Source: Candidatus Binataceae bacterium (GTDB lineage Bacteria; Desulfobacterota; Binatia; Binatales; Binataceae). From it: DNA of 39,773 nt. A program made the translations under genes and the position numbers. This document shows positions 1 through 8,030 of the stretch, piece after piece. The number at the start of each line of letters is the position of its first letter. The stretch's first letter is position 1. A model generated the notes under the pieces. It worked only from the letters and a program-made list of their open reading frames with translations, did not search any database and was not told where the DNA came from. The DNA lies in assembly GCA_035500095.1 (NCBI GenBank), contig DATJXN010000114.1, positions 1 through 39,773 on the forward strand, written 5' to 3'.

Positions 1-740
1 CCTACATGCGCTCGCTGGCTTGGGACCAGTTTCGGGCCTTCGACGTCGCCGACGTTCGGCTGCGCCGGCTCATCGAGCTCGTCGCGGACACTCCCGAGCA
101 CATCGAGCGTGGTAAGGTAACATCAGTCCCGTTTATTACGCTGCCTGACGATTGGGAAGTCTATCTTCGCGAAAAGCTGTCCGCTCGCCGGCGGCAGGAC
201 CTCCGACACGCTATGCGCGCCGTGGCGGCTTTGCCGTCGTTTCGGATGGCCGACGTGACCGAGTCGTCATTTGAAACTGATTTCGCCGTGCTGATGCGCC
301 TACGGCAGGCTCGTTGGGGCGGGTCGCTCGAGCGCGATCAACGACTCTTCTATCCCCTCATGCGCCGGATGTTCGAGGACGGACGAGTATGGCTGCGGGC
401 GTTGTGGAGCGGCGCCGAGCCGATTGCGATAATCGGTGGCTTTCCGGACCGGGCGCACGGAGTCTTCTGGTATTACTGGGGCTCGTTTAATGCCGCATAC
501 GCCACGATATCTCCAGGCAAAGCCTCATTCGGGATTGCGATCCAGCACGTAATTGAGCAAGGGTTTCAAACCTTCAGCATGACCTACGGCGACGAGGCTT
601 ATAAGGCAACTTTCGGAACGAAAGAAGGGCTGTGCGAAGACCTCGTAGTCGACCGTCCATCACTACGCTCGCGTATCGTCGGCGGCGCCGTCGCAACCGG
701 TGTCCGGCTAAAGCGCGCCCTAGCCGGCGGCGGCATGTAA
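1..740 (+). CDS. FemAB/BioF2-like GNAT acyltransferase, C-terminal part (5' end outside window)
   Basis: The frame is open to the first base, so the gene starts upstream; the first ATG inside is at 6 and the stop is TAA at 738-740. The visible 244 residues look like the second GNAT lobe of the BioF2-like/FemAB family (Acetyltransf_6), which transfers acyl or aminoacyl groups, often in cell-envelope or exopolysaccharide synthesis. Support comes from the RRRQDLRHAMR segment (about 57-67), followed by a core with GGFPDRAHGVFWYYWGSF (about 143-160). The family-typical ending is a 'GDEAYKATFGTKE' motif near 197-209. The C-terminus is arginine-rich. The substrate cannot be inferred. The next recognisable envelope gene, the GT87 protein, lies on the other strand. 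Confidence 0.7.
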   Translation, partial: YMRSLAWDQFRAFDVADVRLRRLIELVADTPEHIERGKVTSVPFITLPDDWEVYLREKLSARRRQDLRHAMRAVAALPSFRMADVTESSFETDFAVLMRLRQARWGGSLERDQRLFYPLMRRMFEDGRVWLRALWSGAEPIAIIGGFPDRAHGVFWYYWGSFNAAYATISPGKASFGIAIQHVIEQGFQTFSMTYGDEAYKATFGTKEGLCEDLVVDRPSLRSRIVGGAVATGVRLKRALAGGGM

Positions 741-955
741 TCCTCCGGAGCCACGCCTTAAGCAAAGCGACCGTAAGAGGCAGCCTGGAACCTCGACATT
801 ATCTTGTTATCTGGAGCCTCGGCGCTACAGTAATAAGTGTGACTTGGAGCTGAAGCCGCTCCTCGTTATGAAGTATTGCCCGCAAATGCCGCGGAGATTG
901 CGCCACAGGATGCGCGTTTACACGCGCGCACTAAACTTCGGCCGACGGACAAACG

Positions 956-1099
956 TCAACTGACGGCCGCGTATGCGGCCGTTGGCGTCGCCTGCCCGCT
1001 CGTGTTTTCGTGCTCGTAAACTGAGACCGCCACCCAGCCGACAATGACCACCAGCAACACGATTATTACCGTGCCGACAATGATGTCTCGCATGCGCAT
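956..1099 (-). CDS. Small single-pass membrane protein, 47 aa
   Basis: I read this short ORF directly on the minus strand. ATG at 1099-1097 is preceded by a strong Shine-Dalgarno sequence (GGAGGAG, six bases upstream), and the frame ends in TGA at 958-956. The product begins MRMRDIIVG, continues with an uninterrupted hydrophobic stretch (about residues 6-27, rich in I, V and L), and ends with a polar Thr/Ala-rich tail. Two N-terminal arginines suggest an N-in, C-out single-span topology by the positive-inside rule. No family is recognised. It is the only gene I can support between the acyltransferase and the GT87 gene; 741-955 and 1100-1334 show nothing else convincing. It may be transcribed with the GT87/MAPEG genes upstream. 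Confidence 0.6.
   Translation of the reverse strand: MRMRDIIVGTVIIVLLVVIVGWVAVSVYEHENTSGQATPTAAYAAVS
963..982. repeat. Perfect GC-rich inverted repeat (8-bp arms, 4-nt loop)
   Basis: ACGGCCGC (963-970) and GCGGCCGT (975-982) are exact inverted copies around GTAT. The hairpin lies in the last codons of the 47-residue membrane protein. No T-run follows on either strand, so it is not a canonical intrinsic terminator, although it could stabilise the mRNA 3' end. Confidence 0.5.
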
Positions 1100-1334
1100 T
1101 CGAGTCTCCTCCGCGCCTGCTGGGATTCCGGATCACGAGCCCTATCACCGAGTCATCGCTGCGGCAAACGGCTGAACGTACCAGGTAAAGATCGCAACCC
1201 GCAGCGATCTGCGCAGCGCTCGCATGGCGCGAAATCTCGTCGCGGCGAGGAATCGCAATGGGAGAGGAGCGCACCGATGCACGCGAAGCGCGGGCACCGC
1301 GTTCCGCTCCGGATTGACGCGATCGACGCAATAT

Positions 1335-2605
1335 TCAGGCGTTGGCCGGCGGCCGGTTTTCCGAGGTAGTCATCAACAGGGCGGCGCAGTATGCCAGTAC
1401 GAGCGATGCAAAAGTGAACTCGGGCACCGCGTGCCACAGATGCACATGCCCGCGAAGCAGACGCTCCATCCCTGCGTTGATAAAGCCGACGGTCGGGCCG
1501 CCCATGAAAAATGCTGCGAGATAGCTAGTACCCGCCGTAAACAATGTCAGCCGCGACGCCGCGCCATCCTGACAGGCCGCCGCGACGCTCACGTAAACCG
1601 GGACCAGACAGACCAGGAAGTGTTGCCACGAGATCGGCGAGAGCAGAGTGATCAGCGCAATCCATAAGGCGAAGCCGCAGGCATAGCGGTCCTCGACGAG
1701 CGCCCAGGCCGCGGCAAACGAGAGCCCGGCAAGTATCAGTTCGGTAACTAAACCTGCGCCGGCAGCCCAGGGGCGATCGCCGACGGTGTGGTCGGCGATG
1801 AAGCGCACAAACCAGCCGAGATTTAGATTGGACGGATGCCTCAACAATCCCAGCGGCTCACCCAACGTTTGCTCTCCGCCGACGACCATGCCCGCGAAAC
1901 TCGCGATGGGGCCGGCCCCGAGCACGGCGGCGGTCAACGCTCCGCCGGCAATACACGTGCCGAGCATGTACGCGCACGCTCGCCAGTTGCGCCGAGCGAT
2001 CAGATACCCGAGCATGCCCAGCGGGTACGCACGCAGCAGCGCCGCAATTGCCAGGATCGCGCCCGCTGCTGCATCACGCCGGCGCCGTATCGCAACCAGA
2101 CCCAGGACAAAAGGAAGAGCAGGATCATCTCTCCCCGGCCGAACCAGATGCTGATCGCTATCGGCGGATACAGAACCATCAAGGCCGCCGTCGCCCATAC
2201 TTCCGTCCCTCTCGGACCGAGCTCGTCGATGAGCAGGAACAGGGCGCCGCCAAGCGCCAACATATTCAACGTCTGCCATGTCCAGTAAGCCTGTTCAGTG
2301 CTCAGGAACGTCAGCGGCATGAAGAAGAGAAACCAGGCTGGCGTGTCGCCAAGATGATTGGTGCCCATGTCAATATCGCCAAGCGGACGCCCGACCTCGG
2401 TGTAAACGCTCTCGAAATCACCGTTGTACGGGTTGATCCCCCGGCGCACCGCCAGCGACGGCACGTAATAGGCACTAAAGTCGCGGTAGCCGGTGGCGGT
2501 GGAAGGCAGCTTGGCGAACAGAGATGCCGCTGCGGCGAAAGCCGCAACCCAGAGGATTAGCGCGAGATACGCAGGCCAGGATCGGGCAGAAAGGCGCTCA
2601 TTCAT
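1335..2605 (-). pseudogene. GT87 (DUF2029)-type membrane mannosyltransferase, frameshifted
   Basis: Two overlapping minus-strand frames together make one polytopic protein of about 420 residues. The N-terminal part starts at ATG 2605 and carries a first membrane helix, then an RDFSAYYVP...GINPY segment (about 41-60) typical of GT87/DUF2029 polyprenyl-phosphate-mannose-dependent glycosyltransferases. At about 2078-2095 the homologous reading moves from WVWLRYG to RRDAAAGAILAIAALL in another frame, which continues as membrane helices to the stop at 1335. Each frame alone is about half the family size. One lost base, or an equivalent two-base gain, explains it. I see no slippery heptamer, so this is either a real pseudogene or a sequence/assembly error. 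GT87 enzymes add mannose to lipid-linked glycans on the outer face of the membrane. The MAPEG gene lies 142 bp upstream on the same strand. Confidence 0.72.
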
Positions 2606-2747
2606 CTCGCGGCGGCAGCCGCGCGCGCCCGCTCGCTTGCGACGCGCTCTCGTCCCTGGAAATAGTCATCTTTCGCGAAAGAGCACGGCCACTTTACGCG
2701 GCGTAAGCCGCAAACGCGAGATACCGCTCCGGGTCGAATGAAGCTCG

Positions 2748-3176
2748 TCAGGCGCCGAAATACGCAAGCGCCGCGCGTGCCGCAATGAACCACACCGCGA
2801 GCGTCGAGAACAGGTAGAGATAAAATCGCAGCATCACGCGGTTCAACGTGCAATGCACCGCGCTGTGCAGCGCGCGGAACACCACGAATACCCACGCCGC
2901 ATCGACGTACACGCCATCCACCTGCCTCGTCACGAACAGGTAGAGCACCAGCGCGTAGAAGAGCACCGGGATCTCGAAGAGGTTCTTAAGATTGTCCGAC
3001 GGATTGGATACTGCCGGCGGCGAGCGCCGCGCGAGTTCGCCGGGCACCGCCAGATCTCCGGGGCCGATTCCGCTTCGCGTGATGAAGCTGATGCGCCGCG
3101 CGTACATGTAGATCCAGACGACGAGCGTCAAGAAGATCGTCGCGAAAAACGGGCCGAAGATCCTCGTCTGATCCAT
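2748..3176 (-). CDS. MAPEG-family integral membrane protein
   Basis: This 142-residue protein has about four membrane helices, the size and layout of bacterial MAPEG proteins (membrane-associated proteins in eicosanoid and glutathione metabolism). Visible family signatures are the NLKNLFEIPVLFYALVLYL segment near residues 62-80 and HCTLNRVMLRF near 109-119. Family members can be glutathione transferases or peroxidases, but most bacterial ones have no known substrate and I infer none. The start ATG at 3176 follows an AGGGGG ribosome binding site four bases upstream. The BaiN/YhiN gene ends 82 bp upstream on the same strand, so co-transcription is possible. Confidence 0.8.
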   Translation of the reverse strand: MDQTRIFGPFFATIFLTLVVWIYMYARRISFITRSGIGPGDLAVPGELARRSPPAVSNPSDNLKNLFEIPVLFYALVLYLFVTRQVDGVYVDAAWVFVVFRALHSAVHCTLNRVMLRFYLYLFSTLAVWFIAARAALAYFGA

Positions 3177-3258
3177 ATTTCCCCCTGGTGAGAGGTTGCC
3201 CGGCGCTCGCGCGAGCCATCGCCGATTGAATCCGTAGCGCCCCGCTTTGCCGAATCAA

Positions 3259-4446
3259 TCATACAGCTTCGCCGGCGCACCAGCCGCTCGACCATGCCCA
3301 CTGAAAATTGTACCCGCCAAGCCATCCGGTGACGTCGACCGCCTCGCCGATGACGTAGAGGCCGGGCACATCTCGTGCCTCCATCGTCTTCGAGGAAAGC
3401 GCCGCGGTATCGACCCCTCCGACCGTCACTTCGGCCTTCGCCCATCCCTCGGAGTCCGCCGGCGCGACCTGCCATCGTTTGAGCCTCGCGGCCACAGCGG
3501 CGAGTATGCGGTCCGGCAGGTTCGCCATCTTTACTTCACCTGGCGGGTCGCTCGCGGCCGCTTCAGCTATCGCCTGCGCAAGCCGCGCTGGTAGAATCTC
3601 GCTCAGCACGGTTTTAAGTTCCGCCCTTGGACGGCTCCGTCTGCGCTCGCGCAGAAAATTTCCGACTTCGAGTCCTGGCACGAAGTCAAGGGAGAGCGTT
3701 TCGCCCTCGCTCCAATACGACGAGATCTGAAGAATCGCGGGGCCCGAGAGTCCGCTGTGGGTGAACAGGATATTTTCGCGAAAGCTCTGCCGGCCGCACG
3801 CGACGATCGCGTCGGCCGAGACGCCGCTCAGCGACCGGCAGAGCGCGAGCATCTCGCCCGCGAACCTCAGCCCCACCAATCCCGGCCGCGGCTCGATTAT
3901 TCCGAGTCCGAAGCGACGCGCGAGATCGTAGGCAAAGCCGCTCGCTCCCATCTTCGGAATCGAGAGCCCGCCGGTCGCGACTACCAGCGCCGGCGCAGCG
4001 AAGCTGCGGTGGCCGGTCTCGACGCGGAAGCGGTCGGCGCGTGCGACGCCCGTGATTCGATGGCTCGTGCGAAGATCGACCGCGGCCGCCGCGCATTCCG
4101 CGAGCAGCATCGCGAGGACCTCGCGCGCCGAACCGTCGCAGAAGAGTTGGCCGAGCGTTTTCTCGTGATAGCGGATACGATGCCGCTCGACCATCGCGAT
4201 GAAGTCGCGCTCGGTATAGCGGCTAAGCGCGGATTTGCAGAAGTGCGGATTGGCGGAAAGAAAACGCTCGGACGCGATCTCGAGGTTGGTGAAGTTGCAA
4301 CGTCCGCCGCCCGAGATGAGAATCTTTTTCCCGGGCTCCGCGTTATGTTCGAGCACCAGCACGCGCCGCCCGCGCCGCCCCGCGCCGATCGCGCACATCA
4401 GTCCCGCTGCGCCGGCGCCGAGCACGATGACGTCGAAGGCTTCCAT
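3259..4446 (-). CDS. BaiN/YhiN-family (HI0933-like) NAD(P)/FAD-dependent oxidoreductase
   Basis: The product is a 395-residue soluble flavoprotein. Starting at ATG 4446 puts the FAD-binding GAGAAG motif at residues 10-15, with E33 at the end of the second strand. A longer open frame upstream to 4608 is arginine-rich and unlike the family, so I reject it. The GGGRCNFTN signature (46-54) and the C-terminal GLYVIGEAVDVTGWLGGYN motif are diagnostic of the HI0933/BaiN/YhiN family. Members are flavoproteins; some gut homologues (BaiN) reduce bile-acid intermediates, while most environmental ones are unassigned. The gene is divergent from the LLM gene at 4596, sharing a 149-bp intergenic region with a TTGACA box and a 12-bp palindrome. 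Confidence 0.88.
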   Translation of the reverse strand: MEAFDVIVLGAGAAGLMCAIGAGRRGRRVLVLEHNAEPGKKILISGGGRCNFTNLEIASERFLSANPHFCKSALSRYTERDFIAMVERHRIRYHEKTLGQLFCDGSAREVLAMLLAECAAAAVDLRTSHRITGVARADRFRVETGHRSFAAPALVVATGGLSIPKMGASGFAYDLARRFGLGIIEPRPGLVGLRFAGEMLALCRSLSGVSADAIVACGRQSFRENILFTHSGLSGPAILQISSYWSEGETLSLDFVPGLEVGNFLRERRRSRPRAELKTVLSEILPARLAQAIAEAAASDPPGEVKMANLPDRILAAVAARLKRWQVAPADSEGWAKAEVTVGGVDTAALSSKTMEARDVPGLYVIGEAVDVTGWLGGYNFQWAWSSGWCAGEAV

Positions 4447-4509
4447 CGGCTCCGCCGTCAGGCTGCGCCCTGGCGTGCCTGCGACCCGCACCGCCGCGCG
4501 GAAATTCGC

Positions 4510-4538
4510 TTGACAAACGCGGGTCGGCGCGATGGTAT
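4510..4538 (+). promoter_or_regulatory. Putative sigma-70 promoter for the LLM gene
   Basis: A perfect -35 box TTGACA (4510-4515) lies in the region between the BaiN/YhiN gene and the LLM gene. With 17-bp spacing the -10 would be TGGTAT (4533-4538), a weak match. It faces the LLM gene 58 bp downstream. Only the -35 is compelling. Confidence 0.35.
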
Positions 4539-4541
4539 CGG

Positions 4542-4553
4542 GCAAAATTTTGC
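4542..4553. promoter_or_regulatory. 12-bp perfect palindrome, possible operator
   Basis: GCAAAATTTTGC is a perfect palindrome sitting where transcription from the TTGACA promoter would begin. Its position and symmetry suit a dimeric repressor site controlling the LLM gene and perhaps the divergent flavoprotein gene. No regulator gene lies nearby, so this rests on symmetry and position only. Confidence 0.3.
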
Positions 4554-4595
4554 GCGCGGCGCCGCGCAGATCGCGGCGGCAAGGAGATGAGCTCG

Positions 4596-5663
4596 ATGGA
4601 ATTCGCAATCGCCTACCCGGCCCGTCCGGACGCCTGGAAGGACCTGGTGATAGCCGAGGACAACGGCTTCACGCACGCATGGTTTTACGATTCGCAGATG
4701 CTCTACAGCGACGTTTACGTATGCCTCGCGCTCGCCGCCGAGCATACCAAGCGCATCAAGCTCGGCACCGGCGTTGCGATTCCGTCCAACCGGATAGAGC
4801 CGGTGACGGCGCATTCGATCGCGACCATCAATCTGCTCGCGCCCGGACGCGCGATGCTGGGTATCGGCACCGGCTTTACCGGGCGCAATACGATGGGGCT
4901 CCCGCCGGTCAAGCTCGAACGGATGCGCGAGTACATCGAGATGTGCCGCAAGCTGCTCCGCGGCGAAGAGGTGATGTACCGCGAGGGCAAGCGCGAACGC
5001 GCGATCCGTTTTCTCCATCCCGACCATGGCTATATCAATCTCAAGGATCCGATTCCGATTCACGTCGCGGCCAACGGCCCCAAGGCGCTCGAACTCACCG
5101 GCGAGGTCGGCGACGGCTGGATCACCGCGCTCTCGGACCCCGACCACATCCGCGCCGACTTCAAGCTTATCGAGGCGGGCGCCGCGCGCGCCGGGCGCAA
5201 GCTTGGCAAATTCCCGGCGCTGCTGCTAACCACGGCCTGCGTGCTCAAGCCCGGCGAGTCGGCGGCCTCGCCGCGCGCGATCAAACGCGTCGGCCCATTC
5301 GCGGCGGTGTTGCTGCACGCGATGTGGGAGGCATCCGCGATCACCGCATCGGCGTCCTCGCCGTTCCAGAAGCAATGGGAGCGTTACCGCGACGAGTACG
5401 TGTCAAAGCTGAAGACGCCCCCCGATCGCCGCTACCTCGAAGTTCACGAGGGCCATCTTATCTATCTCAAGCCGGGCGAGGAGAGATACCTCGACGATGC
5501 GATCGTCCGCGGCAGCACGCTGACCGGCACGGCCGACGAGATAATCGCACGGCTGAAGGCGATGGAAGCGGCGGGGCTGAGCCAGGTCGCGATCCAGGTA
5601 GTCTATCCGCAGGGGCGCGAGATGATCGAAGAATTCAGCCGCGAGGTGATCGCGAAATACTGA
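4596..5663 (+). CDS. LLM-class flavin/F420-dependent oxidoreductase (copy 1)
   Basis: This 355-residue luciferase-like monooxygenase-fold protein (TIM barrel) resembles the F420-dependent Mer-like branch. AAGGAG at 4581-4586 is ideally spaced for ATG 4596 and abuts the alternative ATG at 4587, so 4596 is preferred; the paralogue at 8031 also begins MEFxI. Family motifs are RIKLGTGVAIPSNR (about 53-66), TAHSIATINLLAPGRAMLGIGTG, and IHVAANGPKALELTGEVGDGWIT, which forms the cofactor-binding end of the barrel. Such enzymes use reduced FMN or F420 to oxidise or reduce small organics; the substrate is unknown. It is paralogous to the gene at 8031. A strong terminator hairpin follows 23 bp after the stop, so it is probably monocistronic. 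Confidence 0.85.
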   Translation: MEFAIAYPARPDAWKDLVIAEDNGFTHAWFYDSQMLYSDVYVCLALAAEHTKRIKLGTGVAIPSNRIEPVTAHSIATINLLAPGRAMLGIGTGFTGRNTMGLPPVKLERMREYIEMCRKLLRGEEVMYREGKRERAIRFLHPDHGYINLKDPIPIHVAANGPKALELTGEVGDGWITALSDPDHIRADFKLIEAGAARAGRKLGKFPALLLTTACVLKPGESAASPRAIKRVGPFAAVLLHAMWEASAITASASSPFQKQWERYRDEYVSKLKTPPDRRYLEVHEGHLIYLKPGEERYLDDAIVRGSTLTGTADEIIARLKAMEAAGLSQVAIQVVYPQGREMIEEFSREVIAKY

Positions 5664-5686
5664 GCGGCAGCGCGCCGATCGCATGA

Positions 5687-5724
5687 GCGCCGGACGGCTC
5701 GCGCCGTCCGGCGCCGCTGTTTTT
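5687..5724 (+). terminator. Rho-independent terminator after LLM copy 1
   Basis: A perfect 12-bp stem (GCGCCGGACGGC at 5687-5698 with its complement at 5703-5714) closes a four-base TCGC loop. Five Ts follow at 5720-5724. It lies 23 bp after the LLM stop and before the convergent SDR stop at 5759. Confidence 0.85.
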
Positions 5725-5758
5725 AGCGATGCGCGGCTCGCTCACTCCGCTCGCCCGC

Positions 5759-6553
5759 TCAGGACTCGTACGTGGTCCGAACGATCAGATGCGCCGAGCC
5801 GCCGTCGATCGTCAGGACCGCGCCGGTCGTAAAGCTGGCGGCGTCGCTCGCAAAGTAAAGCGCCGCGCCCACAACCTCCTCGGGTTCGCCCGCGCGCTGC
5901 AGCGGGAACATCCTGCGCGCACGCCGGTTGAAATCCTCCGTGCGCGACCATCCCTTGCTGATGTCGGTGTGGAACGGCCCGCACATGATGCAGTTGACGC
6001 GCACCTTGGGCCCGTACTCTTTGGCGAACGCGACCGTCAGGATGTTGAGCCCGGCCTTGGCGGCGGCGTAGGGCGCGGTCTCCGGGTCGGGACGGATAGC
6101 GGCCGTGGACGAGATGTTGATGATCGAGCCGCCCTCGCCCGCCGCCATCCTCGAGGCAAACAGCGCCGTCAGCCGAAACGGTCCCTTGAGATTTACCCCG
6201 ATTATCTTGTCGAACAACTCCTCGCTGGTCTCGACCGACGACGGCGCAAGCGGCGAGATGCCGGCGTTGTTGATGAGCACGTCGGCACGCCCCCAACGCC
6301 CGTAAACCTCGTCGGCAAGACGGTCGCAGTCCTCCCACTTGCCGACGTGCGCGGCATGCGCCGAGCCCTCGGAGCCGAGCGCGCGAATTTCCTTGACCGT
6401 CGCCTCGCAGCTTTCGAGCTTGCGGCTCGCGATCGCGACTTTAGCGCCGGCTGCTGCGAACCCGAGCGCCATGGAGTGGCCGATGCCGCGGCTGCCGCCG
6501 GTTATCACGACCACCTTGCCACTGAAATCGTATTGCACGGGACGCGTGGTCAT
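5759..6553 (-). CDS. Short-chain dehydrogenase/reductase (SDR)
   Basis: A 264-residue classical SDR. It shows the cofactor glycine motif TGGSRGIG (18-25), NNAG (95-98), the catalytic serine at 148/149 in NISST, and the YAAAK pair (Y162, K166). It ends in the usual GAVLTIDGG segment. ASRK after the second strand (42-45) suggests NADP(H) preference. The open frame extends far upstream inside the acyl-CoA dehydrogenase gene in another frame; ATG 6553 is right because it overlaps that gene's stop as ATGA (6550-6553), a translational-coupling arrangement. It probably oxidises or reduces a hydroxy- or ketoacyl-CoA or an alcohol produced alongside the dehydrogenase. The motif after the active site reads NCIMCGPF where most SDRs have an N.I.PG motif. 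Confidence 0.9.
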   Translation of the reverse strand: MTTRPVQYDFSGKVVVITGGSRGIGHSMALGFAAAGAKVAIASRKLESCEATVKEIRALGSEGSAHAAHVGKWEDCDRLADEVYGRWGRADVLINNAGISPLAPSSVETSEELFDKIIGVNLKGPFRLTALFASRMAAGEGGSIINISSTAAIRPDPETAPYAAAKAGLNILTVAFAKEYGPKVRVNCIMCGPFHTDISKGWSRTEDFNRRARRMFPLQRAGEPEEVVGAALYFASDAASFTTGAVLTIDGGSAHLIVRTTYES

Positions 6554-7842
6554 TGCGCGGCGACCTCGAGTTCGATGCGGTCGGCAAACTTGCGGATTGC
6601 GGCCTCGCGCAGCGCCGGGATGTGGCTGGTCGGGAACAGCCCGTCGGTGCCCTTGTAGTCGCGCAGCACCTGGCGCGCGAGCGTTATCTTGTGGACCTCG
6701 GTCGGTCCGTCGGCGAGACCCATCACGAAGCTCTCCATCACCTGCTCGGCGAACGGCATCTCCGGCGTCACGCCGAGCGAGCCGTGCACCTGCAGCGCGC
6801 GCACCACGACGTCGTGGAACACCTTGGGCATCGCGGCCTTTACGGCGGCGATGTCCTTGCGCACCTTGAGATAGTCCTTGTACTTGTCGATGCGCCATGC
6901 GGTGCGCAGCACCAGCAGGCGGAACTGCTCGATGTCGATCCAGGAGTCCGCGATCTTCTCCTGCACCATCTGCTTGTCGGCAAGCAGCGAGCCCTGCGTG
7001 GTGCGCGAAAGCGCCCGCTCGCACATCTGGTCGAACGACTTGCGCACCTGCCCGATCGTGCGCATCGCGTGATGAATCCGGCCGCCGCCAAGCCGCGTCT
7101 GCGCGACCACGAAGCCGCCGCCGCGCGGCCCCAGCAGATGATCCTTGGGCACGTGGACGTCCTGGTAGCGCACGTAGGCGTGGGTGCCGTTGGCCTCCTG
7201 GCCGACGCCGACGCGGCGCACGATGCTGACGCCCGGGGCGTCGGTCGGGACGATAAAGGTCGAGAGCCGCTTGTACGGCGGCGCGTCGGGATCCGTCACG
7301 ACCATCGCGACCAGGAACGAGGAATAATGCGCGTTCGAGGAGAACCATTTTTCGCCGTTGATCACCCAGTTGTCGCCGCGCAGCTCGGCGTGGGTGGTGA
7401 AGACCTTGGGGTCGGCGCCGCCCTGCGGCTCGGTCATCGAGAAACACGAGACGATCTCGTTGGCGAGCAGCGGTTCGAGGTAGCGCTTTTTCTGCTCGGG
7501 CGTGCCGTACTTGGCGAGAATCTCGCCATTGCCCGAATCCGGCGCCTGGCACCCGAAAACCGTGGGTGCAAAGCGCGAACGGCCGAGAATCTCATTCATC
7601 AGCGCGAGCTTGACCTGGCCGTAGCCCTGGCCGCCGAGCTCGGGCTCGAGATGGCAGGCCCAGAGCTTGCGTTTGCGGACCTCGGCCTGCAGCGGGCGCA
7701 CCAGCTTGTTGCGGTTCGCGTCGCGGACGTCATAGGGCGACTCCAGCACGTAGTCGAGCGGCTCGACTTCCTCGCGCACGAATTTATCGATCCAGTCGAG
7801 TTCCCTCTGGAACTCGGGTTCGGTCTCAAAATCCCAGCTCAT
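6550..7842 (-). CDS. Acyl-CoA dehydrogenase, ACAD10/11-like
   Basis: This 430-residue flavoprotein has the acyl-CoA dehydrogenase three-domain layout. An N-terminal helical domain leads into CFSMTEPQGGADPKVF (about 135-150) and NGEKWFSSNAHYSSF (about 163-177), which form the FAD and acyl-CoA face. LGGGRIHHAMRTIGQ (about 251-265) is typical of the ACAD10/11-like branch. The C-terminal motif reads LADGPTEVHK, so aspartate sits where MCAD-type enzymes carry the catalytic glutamate before Gly-Thr; this is common in the subfamily, whose members often act on long, branched or hydroxylated acyl-CoAs. Its stop overlaps the SDR start by four bases. It is divergent from LLM copy 2, with a 188-bp intergenic region. 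Confidence 0.9.
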   Translation of the reverse strand: MSWDFETEPEFQRELDWIDKFVREEVEPLDYVLESPYDVRDANRNKLVRPLQAEVRKRKLWACHLEPELGGQGYGQVKLALMNEILGRSRFAPTVFGCQAPDSGNGEILAKYGTPEQKKRYLEPLLANEIVSCFSMTEPQGGADPKVFTTHAELRGDNWVINGEKWFSSNAHYSSFLVAMVVTDPDAPPYKRLSTFIVPTDAPGVSIVRRVGVGQEANGTHAYVRYQDVHVPKDHLLGPRGGGFVVAQTRLGGGRIHHAMRTIGQVRKSFDQMCERALSRTTQGSLLADKQMVQEKIADSWIDIEQFRLLVLRTAWRIDKYKDYLKVRKDIAAVKAAMPKVFHDVVVRALQVHGSLGVTPEMPFAEQVMESFVMGLADGPTEVHKITLARQVLRDYKGTDGLFPTSHIPALREAAIRKFADRIELEVAAQ

Positions 7843-7979
7843 GGCGGTTCCTCCGTGGAAAAGGTCGGCGGCGCCGCATCCGTGCCTTGCGCGCCCGCGG
7901 CTGCTCGCACTGCCGATTGCGAGACTGCCTCAGCCGGTGCGGTTTCTCAAGAGCGAGTGATGGCTCCGCGCGCGGACTT

Positions 7980-8008
7980 TTGTTAATCCTCGTTGCGGCT
8001 GCGATAGG
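7980..8008 (+). promoter_or_regulatory. Weak putative promoter for LLM copy 2
   Basis: TTGTTA (7980-7985) and GATAGG (8003-8008) are 17 bp apart and face the LLM gene at 8031. Both boxes are poor matches and the leader would be very short, so this is only a candidate. Nothing else stands out in the 188-bp divergent region 7843-8030. Confidence 0.2.
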
Positions 8009-8030
8009 CCTGATAGAGCGGAGGTTCGTG

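Noticed and set aside
741-955. Possible coding region between the acyltransferase and the small membrane protein
   Set aside because: Short frames here lack ribosome sites and protein-like composition. Nothing recognisable is present.
7599-7829. Short arginine-serine-rich frame inside the acyl-CoA dehydrogenase
   Set aside because: It is a shifted frame of a gene with intact motifs; no ribosome site or protein-like composition.
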